Positions 9,540 through 17,504 of a stretch of 64,000 bases of DNA are shown one piece after another. The stretch comes from Shewanella hanedai (GTDB lineage Bacteria; Pseudomonadota; Gammaproteobacteria; Enterobacterales; Shewanellaceae), in the NCBI RefSeq assembly GCF_007197645.1, contig NZ_VKGK01000009.1, positions 120,910 to 184,909 on the forward strand, in the 5' to 3' direction. The position numbers and the translations under genes were made by a program. Below the pieces are notes generated by a model. That model had not been told where the DNA came from. It did no database searches and saw only the letters and a list, made by a program, of their open reading frames with translations. Numbering within the stretch: the stretch's first letter is position 1; every line of letters begins with the position of its first letter.

Positions 9540-10094
9540 CTATCTGGCGTTGGTTGGTGCCGTTAAGACAGCTTTGCCAATCACATGTTGTAAAATGTAA
9601 TAGCCAGCTAATGCACCAGAGGCATGTTCAGGTATCGTTATCTTATCGGTGTCTAATGCGTACACGGTCAACTGATATTGGTGTGGCTTCGCGCCTTCTG
9701 GAGGACAAGCACCACCATAACCAGCAAAACCAAAATCATTGGTTATCATACGTGCACCTTTGGGCAGCTTAGGCATTTTAAGATTACCTGCATCGCTGCT
9801 TAAACCGCGCGCTGAAGAATCGATATTAATCACTAACCAATGCCACCAGCCACTCCCAGTAGAAGCATCGGGATCGTACAAGGTGATGGCAAAGCTTTTA
9901 GTTCCACTCGGCACATCTGACCATTTAAGTTCTGGGGATACATTATCTCCAGTACACCCCCATTGATTAAATAACTGTTCGTTATTGAAAGTTTTACCAT
10001 TAATTATTTCAGGACTGGTTAGCGTTAATGCTGCTAGCGCATTAGTACTGCATATCAAACAGAATAGATAAAATAGATAAAATAGATTACGCAT
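9540..10094 (-). CDS. YbhB/YbcL-family (PEBP-like) secreted protein
   Basis: A 184-residue exported protein of the phosphatidylethanolamine-binding/Raf kinase inhibitor-like family. Residues 1-21 form a signal peptide ending TNALA, so the protein is likely periplasmic. The conserved PEBP ligand-site segments are present: ELKWSDVPSGTKSFAITLYDPDA, WWHWLVINI and YGGACPPEG. The biochemical role of bacterial members is unsettled. The gene is separated from its neighbours by more than 300 bases on both sides and is probably monocistronic. Confidence 0.9.
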   Translation of the reverse strand: MRNLFYLFYLFCLICSTNALAALTLTSPEIINGKTFNNEQLFNQWGCTGDNVSPELKWSDVPSGTKSFAITLYDPDASTGSGWWHWLVINIDSSARGLSSDAGNLKMPKLPKGARMITNDFGFAGYGGACPPEGAKPHQYQLTVYALDTDKITIPEHASGALAGYYILQHVIGKAVLTAPTNAR

Positions 10095-10323
10095 TTTCTG
10101 ACCCTTTCATATTTATAGGACACCGCATTGTAGAACAATAATTAACCACCCTCATCAAATAAATACTATGTAGCATTGGGAAACATTCTCTTTTAAAGAT
10201 ATTTTCCAATAACACCGTGTACTTAAAACATCGATGACACGTTAATTTTTTACATTACGAATATTTAGGTAAAGGCCATAAATAGCCTCGCGGAGCGTAT
10301 GTAATCAGAAATGATATGGCATT

Positions 10324-10343
10324 CTAGTGACGTAGATCACACA
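10324..10343 (+). promoter_or_regulatory. CRP-like binding site upstream of the TerC-CBS gene
   Basis: AGTGA, six bases, TCACA matches the CRP consensus TGTGA-N6-TCACA at nine of ten positions. It lies about 180 bases upstream of the TerC-type start in the divergent intergenic region. Binding is predicted, not shown. Confidence 0.5.
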
Positions 10344-10400
10344 TGAATAAATATTAATTACCGTATTAGCCCTATTTAATGCGATCTATTACGCCAGTGA

Positions 10401-10441
10401 TTTTCGATATAAATATTCCTTACTCAGGCTAATATCGAAAA
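10401..10441. repeat. Inverted repeat in the predicted leader of the TerC-CBS gene
   Basis: TTTTCGATAT at 10401-10410 is exactly complementary to ATATCGAAAA at 10432-10441, with a 21-base spacer. It could be an operator or an mRNA stem-loop about 80 bases before the start codon. Confidence 0.5.
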
Positions 10442-10521
10442 CACCATTTGCTACGTCAGCATTAAAGTACGTATCGAATGAATTCGTGCAAATTGCACAC
10501 ACTTTGGATAAACGTAAAACA

Positions 10522-12057
10522 ATGGAATTTCTGCTTGAACCACAATTGTGGGTTGGTTTAATTACACTGATCATCATCGAGATTGTACTGGGTATCGACA
10601 ACCTTGTTTTTATCGCCATTCTCGTCAAGAAACTACCACCAGAGCAAAGAGATAAGGCCAGAACCATCGGCTTATCATTAGCGTTAATCATGCGCCTAGC
10701 TCTACTCAGCGTTGTGTCATGGCTAGTCACGCTGACCAAACCTCTGTTTAGTATCTTTGAGTTTTCGTTCTCAGCACGAGATCTGATCCTGATTATTGGT
10801 GGACTCTTCTTGCTCTACAAAGCAACTCATGAACTTCATGAGCGAATGGAAGGCGATTTGAGCAATCAGCAAAGCACCAATGTATATGCTTCATTTGGCG
10901 TTATCATTGCACAAATTCTCGCACTTGATGCAGTGTTCTCTCTTGATTCGATCATTACCGCAGTGGGCATGGTAGATAGTTTATCTGTCATGATGGTAGC
11001 AGTAATTGTCGCCATGATTGTTATGTTAGTTGCTTCTAAATCAATAACTAACTTCGTCAATGCGCACCCAACTGTCATTGTATTGTGCTTAAGCTTCCTA
11101 CTAATGATTGGCTTCATTCTCGTTGCAGAAGGTTTTGGTTTCCATATTCCAAAAGGTTACCTCTACGCGGCGATTGGCTTCTCTATTTTGATTGAGTTTT
11201 TGAATCAATTGATTCAATCAAATAAAGCTAAGAAGGCTGAACGTCAGCCTCTGCGCCAACGTACAACAGAAGCCATTTTTAGATTAATGGGTAATAAACA
11301 TTATAACGAACAGCACGAAGAAGATGAAAGCGAGGAGCCAGCACCAGTCAGTTTTGCGGCAGCCGAGCGCGACATGGTTACCGGAGTATTGTCACTTGCT
11401 GAGCGTAATGTACGCACGGTCATGACACCTAAAAATGAGGTGGAATGGCTAAATGTAACTGATGACATCTCAAATATTAAAGAGATCATCAAGAATAGCT
11501 GCCATCAGTTATTCCCAGTATGTGAAGGTTCGCTCGATAACTTAATCGGTATCGTACGCAGTAAAGATCTGTTGTTAGGGATCGAAGCTGGGGAAAATAT
11601 TGCAGAAATAGCGTCACGCCACACTGCCTACATAGTGCCTGACTCTATCAATGCCATTCGATTGCTCGATGGTTTTAGGGAGTCTCGTGCTGGCATGGCG
11701 ATACTGGCCGATGAGTTTGGTCATATCCAAGGCATTGTCACTCTTCACGATCTGCTTGAATCGATAGTGGGTGACTTCCCAGATATCGGTGAGACACCAG
11801 AAATTAACGTGCTAGATGATGCATGGCTAGTGAGGGGCTCAGCCTCATTGCATGATTTGGAATCACGTTTAGAAACACAGGGATTGACCGACAAAAATCA
11901 AGAATACATTACCCTAGCAGGACTATTGTTGAGCTTAAGTTCAAACATACCTAAGGTTGGTGATGTAATTGAATATGCTAAGTTGAAATGTGAAATTGTA
12001 GAAGCGAATGACTTTAAAATCTTAATGGTAAAAGTCAGTCACGCAGAAGCAAATTAA
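10522..12057 (+). CDS. TerC-family membrane protein with CBS pair and CorC/HlyC domain
   Basis: A 511-residue inner-membrane protein like E. coli YoaE/YegH. Residues 1-230 form a TerC domain of about seven helices, with the acidic in-membrane motifs EIVLGIDN and LDAVFSLDS. Then come two CBS domains (about 290-415) that bind adenosyl ligands, and a C-terminal CorC/HlyC domain (about 425-510). TerC relatives are linked to metal (Mn2+) export. The ATG at 10522 opens the conserved start [13 protein letters not shown]; an in-frame upstream codon at 10486 adds nothing conserved. A CRP-like site and a hairpin lie upstream. Confidence 0.88.
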   Translation: MEFLLEPQLWVGLITLIIIEIVLGIDNLVFIAILVKKLPPEQRDKARTIGLSLALIMRLALLSVVSWLVTLTKPLFSIFEFSFSARDLILIIGGLFLLYKATHELHERMEGDLSNQQSTNVYASFGVIIAQILALDAVFSLDSIITAVGMVDSLSVMMVAVIVAMIVMLVASKSITNFVNAHPTVIVLCLSFLLMIGFILVAEGFGFHIPKGYLYAAIGFSILIEFLNQLIQSNKAKKAERQPLRQRTTEAIFRLMGNKHYNEQHEEDESEEPAPVSFAAAERDMVTGVLSLAERNVRTVMTPKNEVEWLNVTDDISNIKEIIKNSCHQLFPVCEGSLDNLIGIVRSKDLLLGIEAGENIAEIASRHTAYIVPDSINAIRLLDGFRESRAGMAILADEFGHIQGIVTLHDLLESIVGDFPDIGETPEINVLDDAWLVRGSASLHDLESRLETQGLTDKNQEYITLAGLLLSLSSNIPKVGDVIEYAKLKCEIVEANDFKILMVKVSHAEAN

Positions 12058-12135
12058 GCGCCTATTATTCACCGTTAACCGATGTAACCTCACTAATGTC
12101 GCTGGAAGCAATGCTTTCAGCGACATTATGACGAC

Positions 12136-13191
12136 TTACCAAATGTAATCAAAGCTCACTTCCACAGGCACACCTTCGATACTGATAGGTAACTCGACAT
12201 CTGGGGTTAATGTCACTCGTAGTACCGGTTTCTCACCATCGAACGGACCCGATAATTGCCTCGGTAAACGACCGACTAATTCTGTTGGCTCAGATACCTG
12301 TGCCCTAAAATGATCACCATTGGGTAATTTCACCGTGGCCTTTTGACCCATCATGGTGTAATCAAGATACTTAGGGTCAAGAAATGCAAATATGACTGAT
12401 GAAGAACGACCAGAGATTAAAACCAATGGCTGATCTTCAGCAATATGCTCACCTTGCTGAACCAAAATATCAGCAACATGACTGTCATACGGTGTATGGA
12501 TCACTAAGTCCGCTTGCTGCGCTCTGAAGTTTGCTAACTGCAGTTCAATTCCATGACGAGCTTGGGTAATGCTCCCCGCCACAGACTCAATATGTTGTCG
12601 TTCCTTTTCCTGCAGCAAATCAACTTTAGCTTGCTCTAGTGCCATCTTAGATGCAGTGTGAGCCTGTAAAATCATCGCCATATCAGAGGTAGGAACAATG
12701 CCCCTTTTCTGAAAATCCTTATAGGTTTGCAGTAAATCGTTTTGGCGCTCCACCCCTTCATCAGCAACATCTATACGAAGCTGTAACTGCTGTAGAATCG
12801 TCTTATTCGATTGAGGTTTACCTTTATGGATGCTGAGAAGTTGACGATTCAACTCATTAATTTGGGCGTTAAGTTGGACGTTGACGATCTCCAACACCAC
12901 ATTGCCTTTTGCTAACTGCTGACCCTGCTTAACCGAAATAGACACCAGCTCACCTTTCGCAGGTGCTCTCATCTCAAGTGGTTCTGTCGTCACAATCCCG
13001 CTGGCAAGTACAAAAACATGAGGACGAGCTAGCACCCATAACACTATCAATACAGGCGAAATAACCAATAACAGTAATAAGTACCAACGCCCTTTAAATC
13101 CACCTCGCTTTGCTGCGGCATAATCGACTTTCAACCCTTTATCCACAGTTGGCCGTTCTGACTTGCTACTAGGCTGATAACTCACCTTCAT
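12136..13191 (-). CDS. HlyD-family membrane protein, likely glycan-secretion partner
   Basis: A 351-residue inner-membrane-anchored, mostly periplasmic protein. One transmembrane helix (about residues 35-55) is followed by a lipoyl/barrel half (APAKGELVSISVKQGQQL), a coiled-coil hairpin (about 105-215), the second lipoyl half (IHTPYDSHVADILVQQGE) and a beta-barrel. It has the HlyD adaptor architecture, but no ABC or RND partner is nearby. Instead it follows a processive GT2 synthase gene by 91 bases, the arrangement of Alg8-Alg44 (alginate) and BgsA-BgsB (mixed-linkage beta-glucan). GAGGAAAG precedes the ATG. The role in polymer transport is inference from context. Confidence 0.8.
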   Translation of the reverse strand: MKVSYQPSSKSERPTVDKGLKVDYAAAKRGGFKGRWYLLLLLVISPVLIVLWVLARPHVFVLASGIVTTEPLEMRAPAKGELVSISVKQGQQLAKGNVVLEIVNVQLNAQINELNRQLLSIHKGKPQSNKTILQQLQLRIDVADEGVERQNDLLQTYKDFQKRGIVPTSDMAMILQAHTASKMALEQAKVDLLQEKERQHIESVAGSITQARHGIELQLANFRAQQADLVIHTPYDSHVADILVQQGEHIAEDQPLVLISGRSSSVIFAFLDPKYLDYTMMGQKATVKLPNGDHFRAQVSEPTELVGRLPRQLSGPFDGEKPVLRVTLTPDVELPISIEGVPVEVSFDYIW

Positions 13192-13282
13192 TGTCGACTT
13201 TCCTCACCTTAAACCTAATACTTCTACTACTTAAATTTAAAATATTCTTACTACTAAGAACGCCACGAAACCTTTACTACGA

Positions 13283-14611
13283 TTAAAACTTTTTACCTCG
13301 TTTAAGCACCCACCACGGGGCCATCGAACTCTCCTCATGCGAGCGTCTAACAATCTCATTGATCAGTGCAAATAAGCACACCATACGCATAAACAGGGCA
13401 TAAAATGGATAAAGAGGTAACCACAAAGACAAACGCAAATCTTGTTTAGGCCGCTCTGAAATCGCTAAAAGCACCAAGGTATAAAAAAACAGTAAAAACG
13501 CTAAATAGAGCCCATAAATAATCGCTGAAATAGAAGCGACAAACTGCCATGGGTATTCAATAAAAATCCCGACGCCATAAATAACGATCACAAATGGCAT
13601 CAACACATTTTGCAGAAAACCATATAATAAAGTGAATATAAACGTACCAGTACCTAATAGCTTAGGTGTGAATGCAGGCCAATGTTTGCGGAAATACAAA
13701 AAGAGCAGATCGCCATCCCAACGTAACCTTTGCCACACTAACGTTTTCAAGTCAGCTGGTGCATCAGTGTGGCCAATCGCCAAAGTCGCAAATGGAATAC
13801 GCCAATTAGGATGACGCTTAAAATACTGTTTAATGCGTAATGTCAGATCCAAATCTTCAGCGGTATGGGTATCCCAACCACCAATTTGAATCAAAAATTC
13901 ACGTCGAAAAGCGCCAAAGGCTCCTGAGATATTGTTAAGCAAATTCCACTGACTCAATCCTGTTTTTCCGCCCTGCATTGAGATCAAATACTCAATCGAT
14001 TGCATGCGAGTAAATATAGACTCAGACACGTTTCGCACCCGCAATGCACCGCCAACCGCAGGCACATCAGGATCTTCGAAGTAGGGGATTATTTGTGCCA
14101 CCATATCATTATCAAAAGAGGTGTCTGCATCGGCATTGATAACGATATCACCGGTGGCCATATGTAAGCCGGCATTAAGCGTCGACACCCGCCCACCACG
14201 CTGCCATTTCGGCAGTACAATCACTTTTCTGTTCGGTTGCTCACAAGCTAATGCCGCTGCGGTTGCAACTCGATAAGTTAATCCATTTTGCACAGCGCCA
14301 TCGACCACAGCAATAATTTCAATCTCGCCGCGGTAGGTCTGCTCTATAAAAGATTCAATGGTCGATCTAACCGCTTCTCCCTCGGCATAACAAGTAATAA
14401 CGCAAGAGACCTTGGGCCGATAAAACGATTCTTTAGGTGTAGTCATAAACTGACCATAAAAAAAACGAAGAATCCCCGTTATCACCAACAACATAAGAGG
14501 CGCTTCATACATCAAAATCAGAGGCACTAACCAGATAATAAAGCTCAAGTACTCGCCTAATTGATGCCAACTATCAAGCAAGATATATAAGACAGTATTT
14601 AATTCGCTCAT
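13283..14611 (-). CDS. Processive family 2 glycan synthase (BcsA/BgsA/PgaC-like)
   Basis: A 442-residue inner-membrane polysaccharide synthase. Two N-terminal helices precede a cytoplasmic GT-A domain, and several C-terminal helices (about 315-420) could form the translocation channel. The processive-synthase residues are visible: D104, DAD 161-163, AED 251-253 and QRLRW 294-298. No PilZ domain follows, so any c-di-GMP control must come from elsewhere, perhaps the zinc-ribbon/GGDEF-like protein encoded immediately upstream. The ATG is only two bases past that gene's stop, suggesting translational coupling. The product (glucan, GlcNAc polymer or other) is not defined by sequence alone. Confidence 0.88.
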   Translation of the reverse strand: MSELNTVLYILLDSWHQLGEYLSFIIWLVPLILMYEAPLMLLVITGILRFFYGQFMTTPKESFYRPKVSCVITCYAEGEAVRSTIESFIEQTYRGEIEIIAVVDGAVQNGLTYRVATAAALACEQPNRKVIVLPKWQRGGRVSTLNAGLHMATGDIVINADADTSFDNDMVAQIIPYFEDPDVPAVGGALRVRNVSESIFTRMQSIEYLISMQGGKTGLSQWNLLNNISGAFGAFRREFLIQIGGWDTHTAEDLDLTLRIKQYFKRHPNWRIPFATLAIGHTDAPADLKTLVWQRLRWDGDLLFLYFRKHWPAFTPKLLGTGTFIFTLLYGFLQNVLMPFVIVIYGVGIFIEYPWQFVASISAIIYGLYLAFLLFFYTLVLLAISERPKQDLRLSLWLPLYPFYALFMRMVCLFALINEIVRRSHEESSMAPWWVLKRGKKF

Positions 14612-14613
14612 GC

Positions 14614-15996
14614 TTACATAGGCCTAGTTTTAATTAGCTGATCAGTCAGCCAGTCAGCCACATTTTCACCCATTTCAGCAGGTAAGGTTATCGCCTTAAC
14701 GGTTAACTCAATCTTGGTTGTATTTTGCATCTCTTTAAGATCAAATAACTTTTTGTAAATCGGCTGCAAGTGCGCCAATTCAGTCAGCGGTAACAACATC
14801 AAGAGTCCATCTTGCGTGTAGTTACTGCAAGCATCGGTCACCCTTACCACACTTCTTAGTCTCTCTTGAATCGCATCAAGTTGTGCAAAACCATTACTCT
14901 CACCTTCAGCCGCCAAAAATTCGGCTACATTTTCCATCTGAATCGACAAAATGGTGTGAGTTTGCTTATGTCTCTTTGCCAACTTGTTCTGCCAATCAAT
15001 CAACCAGTAAAATTGTTGGCCACTCATCTGCTCACCGGGAACCAGATTAAATAAGGTTTGCCCACGGCCACGCCGCACTCTATTACGCCCAGTCTGAGTC
15101 AGCTTATAGCTATATATATTCCTAACATGTAATTCATCCAGAGCACTGTGAACATGACAGTGTAGGCATTCAGCCTCTACAATCGCATCCACAAACAGGG
15201 TGTCACAGCTGTTGCAGTGCTGATTTTCAATCGGCCGGTCATAATCCACACCGATATGTCTCAGGTTTTGTAAACAATTAGGACATTGTAAAGTCGACAT
15301 TTTTCGGAAACTGTCCTGCTTTCCAATATGACCACAGTTAAAACAGTGAAGACTGCTTTGATGTGAAGTGTCTATACTTTGACATTGCGGGCAAACATCA
15401 ATGTAATTTAGATGTCCTGAGTGACAGCTTGGACAGAAACGCACCCTGTTCACGAGCCTATCAGTCGTGATCCAATCACTGTTTTTCACGCTATTTAACC
15501 AGCTAAAACTCTCTTCAGCGGTAATTCCCCAAACATTCAGTAACGGATAATTATAAAGGTGCGACTTAGTCGGCTCTGAATGGGGTTCTAGACAAAAATC
15601 ACTATGTAGCCACAAATAACTCAAAAGCTTAGCCTCTGCTTCACCTTGGTGATCGAGTCTGACTTGTGACTTCTTAACTAAATAATCTTGATATTGCTCA
15701 TGGTAATTTTTACGCCAAAGCCCGTTAGCCAAATAAGGAGTAAGCGAGCTTTCATGAGTCACGAGAATAAGGCTATGAGAGGTCAATTCATGACTTCTCA
15801 AGGAGATCAACAGCTCATCTTGTAGCTCAGCCTGAACCGATAGAACAATCAACTGAGGGCTTTCAGTTTTCGCGAACACTTCATCAGCCGAGCTGGCACT
15901 TTCAAACCATGGATGCCAAGGTTGCTCGTCATAGTTACCCAGCCACACACAGTAATCGTGTGGGAATTCAATAGTCTCGTTCACTATTTCAGACAT
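14614..15996 (-). CDS. Multi-zinc-ribbon (TackOD1-like) protein with degenerate GGDEF domain
   Basis: A 460-residue soluble protein with no membrane segment. Residues 1-110 look like a receiver-like alpha/beta domain. Six CXXC pairs follow (C188/191, C202/205, C218/221, C238/241, C261/264, C277/280), enough for three zinc ribbons. This resembles the TackOD1 output domain found in signalling proteins. Residues about 335-460 resemble a diguanylate cyclase fold, but TQDGL (394-398) stands where GGDEF should be, so cyclase activity is unlikely. The protein probably regulates the downstream GT2 synthase. AAAGGTG precedes the ATG. Domain names are by recognition and the function is inferred. Confidence 0.7.
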   Translation of the reverse strand: MSEIVNETIEFPHDYCVWLGNYDEQPWHPWFESASSADEVFAKTESPQLIVLSVQAELQDELLISLRSHELTSHSLILVTHESSLTPYLANGLWRKNYHEQYQDYLVKKSQVRLDHQGEAEAKLLSYLWLHSDFCLEPHSEPTKSHLYNYPLLNVWGITAEESFSWLNSVKNSDWITTDRLVNRVRFCPSCHSGHLNYIDVCPQCQSIDTSHQSSLHCFNCGHIGKQDSFRKMSTLQCPNCLQNLRHIGVDYDRPIENQHCNSCDTLFVDAIVEAECLHCHVHSALDELHVRNIYSYKLTQTGRNRVRRGRGQTLFNLVPGEQMSGQQFYWLIDWQNKLAKRHKQTHTILSIQMENVAEFLAAEGESNGFAQLDAIQERLRSVVRVTDACSNYTQDGLLMLLPLTELAHLQPIYKKLFDLKEMQNTTKIELTVKAITLPAEMGENVADWLTDQLIKTRPM

Positions 15997-16207
15997 AATA
16001 CACCTTTAATACGAATTTGAAGCTGGTCTAGTTTGACCAGCTAAAACGGCTTTCGAATAAAAACTCTCTAATTTATATATGACTAATTAAAATTTAGTTC
16101 TATTTTGCCCACATGAGCAAATTTCAGGCAAAATAACACCTTAGTCTCAGACTGAAAGATGACTCAAGCGTCAGTTCTATCGTTATCTATAATGTGAAAT
16201 ATCAATT

Positions 16208-17026
16208 TTAATTACCTACAGATTCAACATCCTGAGATAATAAAGGCTGGATTTTAATCCAATCAATCAATAAGGTTTTTGGCTTCTCGCTCAATTGCCC
16301 AGTCCAAGCCATATGCCGCACACCGATATTCAAGTCAGCAGCTGTAGTGGGGATATTTCCAATGAACTCACCCTGCTTCACGCTATCTATAAAAAATTCA
16401 ACGCGATCTTGATACCAATCGAGTTGATAAATATGAAAACGATCATCCTGGTGCGACGTTGCCCCCCCTTTACTATTCACAATACCTTGATGAATAAAAC
16501 GCTCTGCCGTATCTGAATTTAAAGGCGCACGGTTCCATAAATTCATTCTTAAATCGGTCCAATTTGTTTGGCTTTTAAGCCCTGTACGAGCAGGTAAATC
16601 TCTATCTTGGCCAACAATTTCAAGATCGATTTCACTCAATCCTCCCCGTTCAGTGTACGTAAAAATAAAACTAGCCACCCCAGGCAAAACCATGTTTTTA
16701 GCTCGAATGCTAATGCTGTGATTAGGACCTATAGGGCTGATCATCAACATTTGAAAGGGCCACTTTATTTCAGGAGACAATCTGTTTTTCGCACCATTAA
16801 CTCTGATATAGGCCAACCCATCCCCTGGTATTATTTGCTCCCAGGTCGTGACTTTTGCAAGCTCAGAACGATAACGCCACGTAACTCCAGCATGCACAGG
16901 TTTACCCGGCTTAGTAAACTCTTCGAAAATGGATATTTCTTGAGCATTAACTACAAAGGAGCTACCAAAAATTAACAATACCAATATAGCAGACAAGGTT
17001 ATTCTGAATTTACACACCTCTTTCAT
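16208..17026 (-). CDS. Secreted family 16 glycoside hydrolase (lichenase-type active site)
   Basis: A 272-residue exported protein with a signal peptide (about residues 1-28, ending VNA). The GH16 catalytic motif is SEIDLEIVG, with E132 as nucleophile, D134 as assistant and E136 as acid/base. The E-x-D-x-E spacing is that of lichenases and xyloglucan transferases; laminarinases and agarases have one extra residue. It likely cuts or remodels a beta-glucan in the periplasm or outside the cell. It heads the minus-strand cluster with the GT2 synthase, so trimming the cluster's own polymer is plausible. AGGAG precedes the ATG at 17026; a TTG one codon upstream is less likely. Confidence 0.82.
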   Translation of the reverse strand: MKEVCKFRITLSAILVLLIFGSSFVVNAQEISIFEEFTKPGKPVHAGVTWRYRSELAKVTTWEQIIPGDGLAYIRVNGAKNRLSPEIKWPFQMLMISPIGPNHSISIRAKNMVLPGVASFIFTYTERGGLSEIDLEIVGQDRDLPARTGLKSQTNWTDLRMNLWNRAPLNSDTAERFIHQGIVNSKGGATSHQDDRFHIYQLDWYQDRVEFFIDSVKQGEFIGNIPTTAADLNIGVRHMAWTGQLSEKPKTLLIDWIKIQPLLSQDVESVGN

Positions 17027-17504
17027 CAACGCTCCTGCTGTACAAAAACCAAAAAACTCAAAAAAGTATTTTTTAAAATTCAGTCAGTTAATTTCAACCT
17101 CATCTAACAGTACTTATTTCTAGATAATAAGACAAAAGCAGTAAAACTTTAGTCTTATCGATTTGACGGTCAAAAAAAATACTGTCGCCAAAATATTGAC
17201 ACTCTGTGTATATAGTGTAACATTTTATTCCACTAGCACAAATAACCAGCCCACAACCAGATATGGATCAAACAATCCTCAAATACGGTGAAGCGCAGTT
17301 CTTTAAGCTTAATTAACCATGCCGAATCAGATATAACGCCTCGAATAGAATCAACTTTCTAATGATGAGATAACACTCTGACATTGAGAAAAACATCTTA
17401 ATACAATGTTTTTCAATGGTTTCTTTATATAAGTAAGAAACGAAAATTGCATATTGAATTTTCGTTATTCAATTAATTGATCTGTTGTACTGGGAACACC
17501 GAAT
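17027..17504. other. Divergent promoter region between GH16 cluster and Calx-beta gene
   Basis: An AT-rich region of 478 bases between two divergent genes, so it should hold both promoters. Near 17390-17430 it contains several short repeats of TTTC/GAAA type. I found no convincing operator, RNA gene or open reading frame. Shared control of the two sides is plausible but not shown. Confidence 0.5.

Larger units (their letters stand above)
10095..10521. other. Divergent intergenic region upstream of the TerC-CBS gene
   Basis: This region of 427 bases carries the promoters of two divergent genes. It contains a CRP-like site (10324-10343) and a 10-bp inverted repeat (10401-10441) that would fall in the leader of the TerC-type mRNA. 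TerC relatives are sometimes controlled by the manganese yybP-ykoY riboswitch, but I could not find that motif's conserved core here. Confidence 0.5.

Noticed and set aside
10095..10521. yybP-ykoY manganese riboswitch before the TerC-type gene
   Set aside because: I looked for the conserved purine-rich core and three-way junction and could not find them; only an inverted repeat is present.
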